A stretch of 64,000 bases of DNA from Malurus cyaneus samueli (GCA_009741485.1 CM019236.1:47925760-47989759), one strand, 5' to 3'. Shown: positions 12,350 through 24,539, counted from the first letter of the stretch. Numbers and translations are program-made. Notes: generated by a model not told the origin, from the letters alone.

Positions 12350-12720
12350 TATTTGTTCAAGCTAGGCAAATTGAGCTCAGCCCTCTGGAGGCAGACTAGA
12401 ATTAGTGTAGTGAAAGCTCATTCTGCACTGAAGTATCCTGACAGAACTCTTCCCCTTTTTCTGTTGCCCGTGCCTCTGGGCACAGAGCTCTTGATCAGCC
12501 TTTGCTGCTTTCCCACGAGCTCTGGCTGCAATCACCAAACTGCAGCCTCGGCGTGCTGCTCCTCTCTCCAGCCCCAGTGGGATAAGAAGCCTTCAGTGCC
12601 TGCACACGGCTCCCTGTTAATTTTTCTTGGTGATCTTACTCCCAGCTCCTTCGTCACTGCTTTGTATCCTCCCCTTCCACATCACTACAAGATGTCACTT
12701 CAACGAATCCATAGGTGCTG
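12350..12720. other. GC-richer patch, unidentified
   Basis: This interval is clearly richer in G+C than the surrounding 10 kb and carries a 122-codon plus-strand frame (12,353-12,721) ending at a TGA. The predicted peptide is leucine-, serine- and proline-rich without a recognised motif. It could be an old diverged transposon, a conserved regulatory element or a lone untranslated exon; the sequence alone does not decide. Confidence 0.3.
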
Positions 12721-13012
12721 AGACACCGAGTTGAGAAAAATAAAGATTCCCTGTAATTTATCACCCCTGTTCTCTGAAGCTTTTAAATCTCGTCACATGA
12801 ACAGTCCTACACAGCCCACGTCACTCAGAGTGCTTACAGGGATGTTTGTTGATCTGAGGCTTCAAAAAATGCTGCATAATATTTTTACATGTTTGTCTGA
12901 ACTAGGGCATTGTATAAACTGCTTATAGTAGTATGCATTAAGTAAGGTAAAAAAAAGTAAATTCTAAATTTTTTGCTATAGCATTTTACAAGATTCATAT
13001 TTACTTTCATGC

Positions 13013-13051
13013 AAAAAAAAAAACAAAAAAACAAAAAAAAAACAAACAAAC
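13013..13051. repeat. A-rich (AAAAAC)n simple repeat
   Basis: Short run of A with regularly spaced single C residues, ending in aaacaaac units. Confidence 0.85.
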
Positions 13052-13778
13052 ATATTCAAGCATTGGTTTCAATAAACTTAGGGAAAAATTTAAACTTTCC
13101 TCAATGGGCAAGGTACAGTCAGCTAAAAAGTGAGGCTTCCTGAACAAGTTCCTTTAGATATACCACACAACAGGATCAAAAGAGACATCTGGATTTGTAC
13201 CATGCCTTGAATTGCTGGTGTAAAAAGCACAATATGAACTTCACTCCTGCTCTTTTACTATTAAACTGAGTATATCAGCTGTGGAAGGATCACAATTAGA
13301 TATTGTCACCCTCTAGTGCACCAGCCATTTTCTCTCAAGCAGTTTGTGCCTCCTTTGAACACAGACCCAAGCATAAAATAGATGAGCTTCTTAATTTTTA
13401 ATTAATAATGAACCCTTTTGTCATGGAAGAATTAATGTGACATGTCTTCAATTTTAATATGAGTAATTTGTGTCAGTCACTGACATTAACAGTTAAGGAA
13501 CTCATTCTCCTTTGTATTTATGGAAGTGTGGCTTTCCCATGCAACTTTTTCCAAGCCATTGAAGGAGGTTTTATGTAATTTTACCTTAATTTAGAGGGAG
13601 CTGAAAGTTATTGATTTAGTTTTCCCTTCTTACTGCCTTCAGGAGGGGTTAGAACAGCAGTTTTGCAAAATACCACAATTTAAAACAATATCATTGCAAG
13701 AATTAAACACAACCTCAGAGTTCCAGACATCCAAATGCTACAGGAAAATGGGAAAAAAGCAATTGAATTTCATTTACA

Positions 13779-14757
13779 GAATCTCACAGAAGCACAGAAT
13801 ATGTACAGTTGAAAACGATCACATCTGGTCTAACCTTCTTGCTCAGGCAGGGTCATCCTAGTGAATATGGCACAGCATTGCACCCAGACAGTCCTGAATA
13901 TCTCTGAGTATCAGTGAGGGAGAATCTATAAACTCTGTGGGTGATCTGTTCTTGTGTGTGGTCACCTGCTCAGTGAAATTCTCCCTCACATTCATGTGGA
14001 ACTTCCTGTGCATCATTTTCTGCCTCTTATTCTATTGCTCAGTGCCACTGAAAAGAGCTTGGCTCTATCCTCTTGGCTCTTCCCTCAGATTTATAGACAA
14101 TGATGAGGTCCTGTCTCAGTCATCTTGTCTTGAGGCTGAACAGTCCCAGCTCCCTCAGCCTTTCCTCACAAGTGAGGTGTTCCTGTCCCCGAACCTGTGT
14201 TTCCTTTTGCTGGGTTTGCTCTGGGATCTCTATGTCTCTCTTGCACTGAGAACCCCAGAATTGGACACAGCACTCCAGATTTGCCTAACCATGGCTGACT
14301 AGAGGGGCAGAATCTCCCCCCACAAACTTCAGTGATCTTCTTAATGCACTTTCCTAATGCACCTGAGGCAGTGTTGTTCCTAATGTATCCCAGGATTCAA
14401 CTGGCCTCTTGGGCCCCAGGACACACTGCTGGCTCATGGAGCCCGAGTTGTTGATGTGTAATTTAAGTAATGCTGGGGCCCGTATGGAGCCTTGAGGGAT
14501 ACCACTAGGGACAGACAGGCCAGCTTGACCCTGTGACACTGATCAGGATCCTTTGGGATCTGCTGTTCGGCCAGTTCTCAGTCCACCTTATTGTCCACTC
14601 ATCCAGCCCACATTTCCTGAGTTTGCCTTGGAGAGTGTTGTGAGAGACAGTGTCAAAAGCCTTTCTTGAAATTGATGTAGGGAATACTCACTGCTGTCCT
14701 GTCATCTGTCCACGTAGGTGTTTCCTCACAGAAGGCAGTCAGGTTGGTGAAGTGTGC
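13779..14757 (-). mobile_element. CR1 LINE, 5'-truncated, antisense
   Basis: The plus strand begins with a degenerate 'agaatctcacagaagcacag' 3' terminus and then follows the known order of antisense avian CR1. Seen in sequence are 'ctcaggcagggtcatc', 'tggaacttcctgtg', 'tcttgaggctgaacagtccc', 'ctcagcctttcctca', 'gaattggacacagcactcca', 'gactagaggggcagaatc', 'ggacacactgctggctcatg' and then reverse-transcriptase-derived sequence around 'agacagtgtcaaaagccttt' to 'aggcagtcaggttggt'. About 130-200 bp of the usual body seems to be missing near 14,440. It contains stops and indels and cannot encode an active enzyme. The 5' end is truncated at about 14,757. The reading-frame pieces on either strand here are fragments or shadows of this element. 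Confidence 0.9.
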
Positions 14758-16607
14758 AAGTCAGCAGAGGCAAGCAGCTGAAACAACCATAAACTTGTGA
14801 CTAGAGCACAAAGAGTAAATTTATTTCCATGAACTGACTAAACATGGGATCTCCAAAATAGTACCCAGGCAGAGGCACACAAATGGAGATGCAGGCACTG
14901 TTAAACTCTATACATGCTGCAGGATCACTGTCCCACTGCTCAGACAGGTTCAGGTTTATCAAAAGTTTTTCCCAACTGCCAGGTCACTGGAGTGATCCAG
15001 AAATCTCTTTTCCAAACTTTAATCCATTCCTCCCAACATATCCCCAGATTACAGAAAAATAGCCTGGAAACTACACCAAAGGACACAGAAATTATTTTGG
15101 ATCCTTAGTGTCCTTCTCTTACAGTGTTACATCAACTCAAAATTGTTCAATTATCTTGTCATTTTAAAAAAAAAATTCGGAACATTATGGTATTATTACA
15201 TTTAGTTTCCTGGCAATCAGTTCAAATCTCAAGCTCCAATTTTCAGTATTTATTGGTCTACTGTCCTGTAAAGTTCTAGTTCTACCATTAATGTTATCTG
15301 GCCCCTGATTCGGAAGTTCTGCTTTTCAGCTTTGCAAATAAAGGGTCAGGAGCTCATTAGTCTACCATGTACATCCTGAAATAAATGATTGAGGTATCCT
15401 TGGAGAGAGCTTGCCAATCACATAACTATCAATAGCATATTACATGGACTGAATCCACCTTATTAGAGCAAACAGAAGTCAAATATTTATCATTATAAAT
15501 ATCAATGCATGATGTGGATTTAATTTTAGAGCAAATTTCTCATTTATGAAAATCAATCCTCCATTTCTCTCCTTTATAACACCATTGTACAAAAAGAAGC
15601 ATATAAAATTAGAAATTTATAAGATTTCTTGGTCTTTTTAATACATTTCTTTGTAAATGCAGGACCCCCAATTTTTTTAAAGGTTTTCAAAAGTGGTGAA
15701 ATAATTTAGAAGATAGGTCCTGTTGAATATTTCATGGACGCATACTATGGAATCAGGGAGGTCCTTTTGAGTGTTTTCTTATGGTTACCAATCTTTAAAA
15801 GATTATTCTTGTATAGGTGATATAAGACCCATGCTCCAAGAATGAAGCAAGTATAAAGGACAAATAAAATATCATCTGTTGTCATGGGTTCATTCAGATA
15901 AACACTGGTAAACCAGCATTTTGAAATTTTCCCTTCCTTCTTTTTCATAGAAATATACATTCATCATAGATCCATTTGACCATCAGTGCACATAGAATAT
16001 TAATCTCCATATTGAAATGCAGTTTGCTTTTTTAAACATATTTGCAAGTTCTTGTAGCAAGCATGTTTCTTTGAGCCACTAAACAGATTCATGCCATAAT
16101 GAAAAAGCTGTAACAATAAAGGTGTAGAAGAAACAAATATTTTCTATTAATAAGTTTATACATGTTTACACATGTACTCCTTTAAAGGACATTGATAAGA
16201 ACAAATTTCACCAACTCAACCAAGTTTTAAAGTATTTCATATCACTTAGTTATGTGTCTAATTTAAGAGTGACTATTGTGTTTATGCTTTAAAGTTTACG
16301 TAATTATCCAACACTGTCAGTCCACGTGTGCTTCTTGCACAGCACACTGTTGTACACTTCAAGATGTCATAAATAATTTCAGAATGTTTTAAAGTATTTG
16401 AGCTTTCATTTTTCACAAGGTTGAGTCAAATGCACAGCATTTACTACACTTCACCATTGTTACCTGCTACAATTCAATGTCTTGGGATTAGGCAAAAACA
16501 CCAGTGGCTACGGAAATGCTGTTGGATACATACAATGAGTATTCGGAGAAAATAAAAATGAAAATTTGTGACTGCTAAGCAGAATAGAAAACACTGGCTC
16601 CGTACCC

Positions 16608-16612
<5 letters not shown>
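14350..16612 (+). repeat. Duplicated block A, first copy
   Basis: This segment, including the 5' part of the CR1, reappears at 18,858-21,571 in the same orientation. The best-matching part (14,831-15,000 versus 19,389-19,558) shows no length change and no difference that I can find; elsewhere the second copy has many inserted or missing single bases. The part beyond the CR1 is A+T-rich unique DNA with no gene. It ends at 'ctccgtaccctgtg' just before a homopolymer run. Confidence 0.85.
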
Positions 16613-16652
<40 letters not shown>

Positions 16653-16680
16653 AAAAAAAAAAGAAAAAGAAAAAGGGGGG
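16613..16680. repeat. 33-A run with G blocks at block A junction
   Basis: A pure run of 33 A (16,613-16,645) is followed by seven G, then A-rich sequence and a further six or more G. In block A' and at 43,706 the same position reads 'aaatactttatgtata' instead. The run therefore sits exactly where the first copy loses collinearity, and it may be a sequencing or assembly artefact. Confidence 0.75.
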
Positions 16681-16972
16681 AATTTCATTATTTTGGGAAT
16701 TTTGAAAAAAACCAAAAAGATAAGAAAAAATGTTGATCCAAAAAACAGTTTCCCTATGTCCCACAAGGCAACTTTCAAAAGTGGTAACCTCTTGGAAAAG
16801 TGAAATTTTGAAAAAAAAATGATCACATTAGAAGAAAGGCTAACCAGAACAGAATATATACAAAAGAAATAGTAAGGGCAGAAAAAAATTAACAAAGAAA
16901 GAATCGTCATAAGCTAGTACATGGGCCAAGAAGGGGCTGTATGAGATATTTATATAAGTGTTAATTTAAATA

Positions 16973-17205
16973 TATCACAGAATATATCAGCTTTGCAGAG
17001 ACCTCCAATGTAATGAAGTCCCAGCCTTTGGCTGATCACCATCTCAATGAAACATCAATCTTTAGTGCTAAGTGCCACATCCAGTTCTTTCTTGAACACC
17101 GTCAGAGGAGGTGACACCACAGCCTTCCTGGGGAGACTCATTCCACTGTCAAACAACCCCTCTCATGAAGAAATTTTTCTCAGTAAAAAATCTGCTTCTC
17201 AGCCT
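16973..17205 (-). mobile_element. CR1 LINE fragment, antisense (second subfamily)
   Basis: The segment reads like the antisense 3' part of a CR1: 'tatcacagaat' terminus, 'cagagacctccaatg', 'gccacatccagttctttctt', 'ggtgacaccacagcct', 'cctggggagactcattccac', then 'aagaaatttttctcagta'. Its wording differs from the element at 13,779-14,757, so it is a separate insertion of another CR1 lineage. No intact frame remains. Confidence 0.7.
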
Positions 17206-17640
17206 CTTCAAGGAAAATTGAAATGCATCCTATTGAATTAATTAAAAAGATTTTAATAATCTTCCAGCAAAAAATGTCTAGATTTAAAAAAAAAAAAACA
17301 AAGCAAAACAATCCTTTTTCCACACAGCCATACACACAGAATATTGTGTCCTCCTCCTATATTATTTTTTTCTTAATTGAATTGCAGGGGCTGAATAGAA
17401 CAAGAGTTTCCCAGTTTCTGTTGTGGCTTCCAGGTTCTCCTGTCAGCAGCTTTCCGTTTCCATGGCAATCAGCCCCGTTGGGACTGAGACAATGAAAGAT
17501 GCGGGCATTAGAACTAGGATTAAAAAATGTGCCAAACTGGGCTGAAGTTTAGCCCAAGGCAATAATAGATCATAACTATGCTATGCTACAATCTCAGCAT
17601 TACCCATGGTATGGTACACCAAAGCTCTGCCCTGTCAAAA
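17206..17640. other. Non-coding DNA between CR1 fragment and noisy segment
   Basis: A+T-rich sequence with a short A run (17,287-17,299) and a modestly GC-richer part near 17,390-17,490. No gene or repeat recognised. Confidence 0.5.
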
Positions 17641-18857
17641 GGTAGGGAGCCTGGAGCAAGCTCCCGTTCCTCACGTGGCAACCGTGGCACCTAAGGGACC
17701 CTCACGACAGGGATGGGAATGAAGCTTAGTGACTCACTATTCGGTAGGCCACAAGGTACCTCCCACAGCGTCAGGCATGTTTGTGGACTTACCCGTAAGG
17801 ATTTATAGGACAATAGACTTATGCTCGCATCCCCTTGGCGCACACATGTGCAGCCGCAGAGGCTGACAGAGGAACAGTATCCGCTCATTCGTCCCCATTG
17901 TTATTCATATTCTGTCTTCGCACTGCACCCTACGGTATATCACGCTGGAGTCTTCCTTGTGCTGCTTTTATGTCCTCTCAAACAGCCACATCATTAGCCT
18001 TTGCGAGTCTCACTCGATCAGAAAGTGAGGTGTTTTACCTCGTGGCCCGTTACGGCTGAGCTCTTCCCCCACTTGGACGGGGCTTGGGAGAGCCTATTGG
18101 GGGGTTTGTCCATCGTTCTCTCACCGAGGGGTTATAAAGAGCTATCGAGGGTTCTTTGAGGACGTCTTTTTCCATGAGGGAGAAAGAGCACCCATCGGGC
18201 ATGGTCAGTCTTACTAAAGCTAAAATTATCTTTGTTATGTACATATGCATAGAAAATATCATCTCGGTGGGACGGTAGATCTATTGGATTTCTCCAGCCA
18301 GCATAAACCTGCTAACGATTTTGTCCCTCAACTCTTAAAGCTACCTCATCGGCTTGACTAGAGGGGCAGTAATACATCAGTATCCACTCTGAAACTTATT
18401 GAAGGCCGCCATTTTCTGTTTATCACGGAAAGCCTTTAATGACATAGGAGCAAATTATTTATAAATGGCAGGTTGTTTATCTGCGGAAGAGGAATAGTGG
18501 AAGCTCTTAGGACAGTTCTGCCTCCTGATCGAACCTGATGTCACTTTTGCTCCCGCTTGAGCACAGAGTTTTTTTTCCGTCTTTAATCTATCCAGAATGT
18601 GCCGTCACATTCTTATCTACCATAGCCCAAACTTCAGCTAGACAAGGCGAAGTGGTTTGAAGCGCTCATGGACAGCAGATGGAGGCTGGTGGGGGACACC
18701 TTGGATGAGCGAAGAGGGTGATGGGACGCGTCCTACCAGTGCTGGGTGCACTTTCCACAACAATGGCCCTCTGAGAGCCCAGTCTGCTGTGGGCCTGCCC
18801 CCATCCCAGTGGGGTTTGCTTTCCTGTTATCACACAGCCCTGCTGCAATTCTGCCTC
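17641..18857. other. Composition-shifted, probably low-quality sequence
   Basis: This stretch has many more CpG dinucleotides and a more random look than its neighbours, and no convincing frames. Weak, in-order matches to the CR1 at 14.0-14.3 kb are visible: 'aagtgaggtgtt' near 18,024 matches about 14,172, and 'gactagaggggcag' near 18,357 matches about 14,299. This suggests a very error-rich extension of block A' rather than independent DNA. It lies directly upstream of the clear start of A'. Confidence 0.45.
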
Positions 18858-19285
18858 ATTCCCTGGCACCAGACACTCTTTTTGGCTCATGGAGCGGGTT
18901 GTAGTTGTTGATTGAGTGTAATTTTAAGTATGCTGGGTGCCCCCGTTGAGGAGCATTTGAGGATACTTCCCTTGTTTCGGACTTAGGGACAGAAGGCCGA
19001 AGCTTGAACCCTGGTGACACTGTATCCAGGATCGCTTTTTTTGGGATCTACTTGCTGTTCGGTTTTTTCAGTTCTTCGAGTCCATCCTTATTGTTCGCAC
19101 TATGTCCAGCCCGCGAGCGGATTTCTCTGAGTTTGCCCTTGGAGCAGTGTTGTGGAGAGACTTATTTGTTTGTCAAAAGGGCCTTTGCTTGAAATGTGGG
19201 AGGTAGGGAAAGAATTTTTACTCCTGCTGTCCTGGTCATACTGTTCCCAGTAGGCTGTTTCCTCACAGAAGGCCAGTTCAGGTTG
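18858..19285 (-). mobile_element. CR1 LINE fragment within block A' (copy of 14.4-14.76 kb)
   Basis: Matches the 5' half of the CR1 fragment in block A in order and orientation, with frequent extra bases (for example 'tttgtttgtcaaaagggcctttgcttgaaat' in place of the tighter wording in the first copy). It is not an independent insertion. Confidence 0.7.
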
Positions 19286-20469
19286 GTGATAAGTTGTGCC
19301 AAGTCAGGGAGAAGAGGCAAGCAGCTGGAAAAAACCAATAAACTTTTTGGTGACTTAGGCACAGAATTGAGTAAATTTAGTTTCCCGTGAACTGACTAAA
19401 CATGGGATCTCCAAAATAGTACCCAGGCAGAGGCACACAAATGGAGATGCAGGCACTGTTAAACTCTATACATGCTGCAGGATCACTGTCCCACTGCTCA
19501 GACAGGTTCAGGTTTATCAAAAGTTTTTCCCAACTGCCAGGTCACTGGAGTGATCCAGAATATCTCTCTCTTTTCCAAACTTTATCCATTCCCCCCAACA
19601 TAAATCCAGATTACAGAAAAATGAACTGCCTGGAATTCTACACAAAGGCACACAGAAATTTATTTGGATTCTTAGTTGGTCCTTTTCTTAACAGGTTTGT
19701 TTTACATTTTTCAACTCAAAATTGTTTCAAATTAGTCATTTGTCATTTTAAAAAAAAAAAAAATTAATTCGGAAAACATTATGGTGATTTATATTATTTA
19801 CATTTAGTATTCCTGGCAATTCAGTTCAAAAAATCTGAAGCTCCAATTTTCAGTAATTTTTTATTTGGTGGGGTTTTTTCTTTACTGTCCTCGGATCAAT
19901 AGTTCTAAAGTTCTTATTCCATTAATGTTATCTGGCCTGATTCGGTTTTAAGTCTGCTTTTCAAGCCTCTTTGGTCAAATAAAAGGAGTCAGCGAAAGCT
20001 CATTAAGGTCTACCCTGGGACATTCCTGAAAATAATTGATTGATGGTTAACCCTTGGAGAGAGCTTTCGCCATCATTATATTAATTAGCATATTACTAGT
20101 GGACTGATTGCCCACCCTTAATTAGGAAGGGGGCAACAGGAAAGTCAATATATTAATAATCATTGGATATAAATATAATGCATGATGTTGGATATTGTAA
20201 TTTTAGTAGCAATGTCTCATTTAATTGAAATAATAATTCCTCCATTTTTTCTCTCCTTTATAATGAACCCCATTGTAAGCAAAGTTAAAAAGCATTTAAA
20301 ATTTTAGAAATTTTTAAATTTGATAAAGCATTGTTTCTTGCGTCTTTTTAATACATTTGTCTTTGTAAATGCAGGAACCCCAATTTATGTTTGTAAAAAA
20401 AAGGGTTTTTCCACTAAGTGGTGGGAAATAATTTAGAAAAGATAGTCCCTGTTTTGAATATTTTTATCT

Positions 20470-20790
20470 GGAATCAGACGCTTATTATTTCGTTTTACTT
20501 ATTTGCGAAATCAGGTTGAGGTTTGGATTTTTTTGTTCCTTTTTTTGTTTTTTTTGTGAGGTGATTTTTGGTGGTTTTTTTCCCAATTTTTTTTTTTTTT
20601 TACGTTTCAGGTTTCTTTATTGTTGAGTGTTTTTCTTTTGGTTATCTCTTCTTGTGTTTTCAGGATTTCTTTATATCGATTCATTCTTTTTTGTATGATT
20701 TGTGTGTTTTTTTTGAATGGACTTTTTAGATCCCATTTGTTTCTTGTATTTGCTTCAGTAGAAGGAATAGCAAGTATTTTAGTGAACATA
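20470..20790. other. T-rich insert present only in block A'
   Basis: Between 'ggaatcag' and 'aaaatatctattcctctgttgtcatg' the second copy holds about 300 bp of T/G-rich sequence, where block A has about 150 bp of ordinary sequence (15,750-15,880). The run of 14 T or more near 20,588-20,601 and repeated gttttttt units look like low-complexity read error. No frame or repeat family is recognisable. Confidence 0.5.
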
Positions 20791-21571
20791 ATTAATTAAA
20801 ATATCTATTCCTCTGTTGTCATGATTTTGGGTTCCATTCAGATAATCGAGCAGGCGGGTGGGTAACCCAGCATTTTGGGGAAATTTCCCTTCCTTTTTTT
20901 TCATAGAATATACAGTTATGCATAAGATCATTTGACCACAGTGCACATAGAATATTAATCTCCATATCGAAATGCAGTTTGCCTTTTTAAACATATTGCA
21001 AGTTCTTGTAGCAATCATTTTGCTTTGAAGCCACTAAAACAGATTCATGCCAAATGAACAAACTGAAACAATAGATAGGTGTAAAGAAACAAAATTTCTC
21101 ATAAAAGTTAATACATGTTACACATGTAACTCCTTTAAAGGACATTGATCAAGAAACAAATTTCACCAACTCAACCAAGTTTTAAAGTATATTCATATCA
21201 CTGTAGTTATGTTCTATTTAAGAGTGACTAGTTTATGCTTAAAGTTTACGTAAATTACCAACACTGTCAGTCACTTGCTTCTTGCACAGCACACTGTTGT
21301 ACACGTTCAAGAGTTCATAAATAATTTCAGAATGTTTTAAAAGTATTGAGCTTTCATTTTTCACAAGTTGAGTCAATGGCACAGCATTTACTACACTTCT
21401 CCATTGTACCTGCTACATCAATGTCTTGGGATTAGGCAAAAAACCAGTGGCTACGGAAATGCTGGTTGGATACGATACAATGAGTATCGCAGAAAATAAA
21501 AAAAAATTTGTGACTGCTAAGCAGAAAAACACTGCTCCCGTACCCTTGTTAAATACTTTATGTATAAAAAA

Positions 21572-21596
21572 NNNNNNNNNNNNNNNNNNNNNNNNN
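21572..21596. other. Assembly gap of exactly 25 N
   Basis: Twenty-five consecutive N. The left flank ends in 'aaatactttatgtata' (from 21,552), which recurs at about 43,707. The right flank matches about 44,945. The missing sequence is therefore probably the roughly 1.2 kb at 43,725-44,940. A fixed 25-N gap is a placeholder length used by some long-read gap-filling software. Confidence 0.97.
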
Positions 21597-24384
21597 TCCC
21601 AGTTTTCTTGTCTTTTTACTTTTAAAACACAGCTAATTTCTCTACATTTTATTTTCTCCGTTGTTTGGAATCGTTCCATGAATTGCAAGCATGACACAAT
21701 AAACCTCCGCCCACAAAAACACAAGTTCTAAAAGTTGCCAATACCATCATATTTAAGACACAAATAGAAGTATGATAGTTACTAACAGCTGGAAGTCTTA
21801 TCCCAATACATTTTGTAGCAGAACTGGAGGGAGGTGTTCTCCTACATTGCAAGTGCAATATATTGAGATAATTTTATGAAGACTATTTTGGTCATATGTT
21901 TTGCTTATGGCAGTGCTGCTTATTAAGGTAACTCCCCTTCCCTACTTTTGTGTGAATCAGATGAGGATCTGAAGAACCATCACAATAACACCCACTTAGA
22001 AGGGTCTCTCAGAACAAGCTCTTACACTATGGAAATGAATTTCCTTCCCCCTACAGTGTCCTGAACTATTTTTTTCTCCCCTTTTACTAGTTTGTGAACT
22101 GATTGTAACTTTGTTTTCAAGGAACAGTCCAGACTTGGTACAAGTTTTCTATAAGACTAACTAGGCTGGATTTCCTGTTGGTGGACTAATTTCAAAAGTT
22201 GTTCTCTTGAAGATCTGCGTATTTGAAACGCAGAACATATGACCTGTCTATTGGATCTGGAGCGCAGTGCAAAATAATCATGCTCTTAATCTGTATCTTT
22301 GCCCTTTTTAAAGTCCATTTAAAAATAAACATTGCACCCCCTCAAACACAATAAACAATAAAACATTTGTGTTTCTTTAAAAATGCTCCTAAAGTCAGTG
22401 TTCTGTCATATCTAGTTTAGCTCTCACTGAATGTAAGCATTTTTTGTTTGTTTTAAAATTGCTTTATTGGTCCTTTTCTATCTTTGTAATACAGAATGAT
22501 ATGCTGAATTTACTGTGAAATTTGAAGTAAGGAAACTATACTGTAGTTTTCTGTGATCCAATATCTTAAATAAAAGACTGGAAAATCTGTTGCATGAATT
22601 GTCATAAAAGACATTGCATATTTTGTTTCTTCTGTAAGGCTTTGCCCTTCGATACAAATACATTCACTGGCAAGAAATATGTAAAAATAAAGATTCATGT
22701 TAAAATTTATTGGTTTGACCAAAGCACATATTTCCTGAACAAAAATCACAGACCCTCTGTTGGCTTACAGATGTGTTCTAAGACAGAAGAGAAACAATAA
22801 TATTTAGCTTTGTCACAAATAAAATAGAATCTATTAGTGCATTCATTCATTTGCAAAAAATATTTTCAAGATTTCACATCAAATCTTTTGGAAAATAAAT
22901 GTAATCTAAACTCTGTTCATTTTTGGTTTGGTGGTTAGTTTTTCTTGTCATTTTTTTCTTCTTCTTCCCCTGGAACCTGGATAAACTACACCTTTTTAAG
23001 ATAAATCTTGCCCCAAAATGGAAATTTCTTGAAAAATATATCCCCAAAATGGAAATTTGCTTTCAATGTCAATTCAATTTGTTACAGTATGTTCTTTATT
23101 GGATAGATTTTTTAATACAAAATATATTTTAGCTGTTTTTGTTGTTGTTTGCTACTTTGTCCGCCTATTTGGATTGATATTATTGAGACAATATCACTCT
23201 ATTAGTGGAGAGACACTCTATTGTCTGAGAAGCCTGAACAACTATACACAATTTTATTTCCCAAAAATGTTTATATAATTGTCTATATACAGAGCAAATT
23301 TAACAGATCTTGTCTTGCAATGTTTCTTTTCGAGATGTGGAACTGAATAAGGCATCCAGGAGTTATTGGAAAAGTTCTCCAGGCTAGGAGTGCTTTGTTA
23401 AGGTTGCCTACCGAAGGAGTAAATCCATTATCATTTTGTGGGTAACTCGACAAGAAAGCAAGCCATCACATGAAGAACAGCAGGGACGAGGTGAAAAGAA
23501 GGAGAGGAGGAGTAGGAAAAAATTTATTTTTCATTTGATATTTTTCATTCCTGCTTGATGCTTAGCTTTGTGGATTAAAATTTGGGCAAGCATCATTAAC
23601 ACATTGAGCCTCGTTCAGTCTCAATTTCTTGCCAAGGTCTCATGGTGTAATTTACTCTCATCATCTCCCTTCTCCTTTGCTGAGTTCATTTCTATCTTAG
23701 CGGCAAGTCATAATTAGTGAATAGATAAATTTTACCTGCACCGGGTTTTCACGTGATCACCATTGCTTTAGCACTCACAAGCTCCGTTACTTCTAGATCA
23801 CACTTTGCGTGCATCAAACACACCTTGAATTAAGAAAGAACCATTTGCAGCATAATTTGGTGTACCTGAATGCCTGCATCCTGTGCAAACAACTGCAACC
23901 TTGTATTTACTGCCTACAGGTATATTGTTAGCACAACGCCCAAAGACCATACAGCTGACACCCACATCCAATTTCGCATGCATTCTGAGCCCTGCATACC
24001 ACAGCTATAACGTTGTCCATGGTCTGCTTCTTTAAGGTGGTTTCATCATGTCTTGACATGAATAGTGCTGCAAGGAAGCGTGCAAGCCCATCATAATGAA
24101 GACAGTCACAATGGGGATTTGTGTTGAGCACATCGTGGTTTAGGCATATCAGAAGAGAATAACGATGTCAGAAGCTCGCTACAGGTCAAGAGCTGTGTAG
24201 AAGGAATTTTTAAAATAGGGTCTATGGAAATAAATATAGGAAGATAATTAAAATGTGTCCTCTCGTCATCCTTCACTCTAAGTTCGCATGCCTGGACTTG
24301 GTAGACTTAAATAGGTAAAATACCACAAGAGGACTAAATATTTAACTGATCATGATAATTAATCCCTCAGAAGGCTATCTTTCT

Positions 24385-24397
24385 GGGGGGGGGGGGG
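24385..24397. repeat. Run of 13 G in block B
   Basis: Thirteen consecutive G, followed by a purine stretch (agaggg). The counterpart in block B' at 47,798-47,809 has 12 G, so the run itself is shared and only its length differs. Confidence 0.85.
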
Positions 24398-24539
24398 AGA
24401 GGGAACGATATGACGCTGATATCTCCTGTTCACATTCAGCTCAAGGTTTTTTAGAACTTGAAGGAGCAAGAGAATGAAAAGGAGAGAGCAGACAAGTGGC
24501 CGTTATGGTCTTAAGACTTTTCCTAGTGCATATCCACAC

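Larger units (their letters stand above)
18858..21571 (+). repeat. Duplicated block A', error-rich second copy
   Basis: Collinear with 14,400-16,612. The start carries the same CR1 part ('ggctcatggag', 'gagtttgccctt', 'cctcacagaaggc' near 19,265) with many inserted bases. A well-preserved stretch follows (19,389-19,560). The rest differs mainly by single-base insertions in runs and an extra T-rich insert near 20.5-20.8 kb. It ends in 'aaatactttatgtataa', directly against a run of Ns. Confidence 0.85.

Noticed and set aside
13937..14302. 121-codon plus-strand frame that looks membrane-like
   Set aside because: It is the antisense shadow of the CR1 LINE fragment.
23800..24170. GC-richer, cysteine-rich antisense frames, with counterparts near 47,199-47,562
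   Set aside because: The frames differ between the two copies because of indels, and neither resembles a family that I recognise. It could hide an old retrocopy but cannot be supported.
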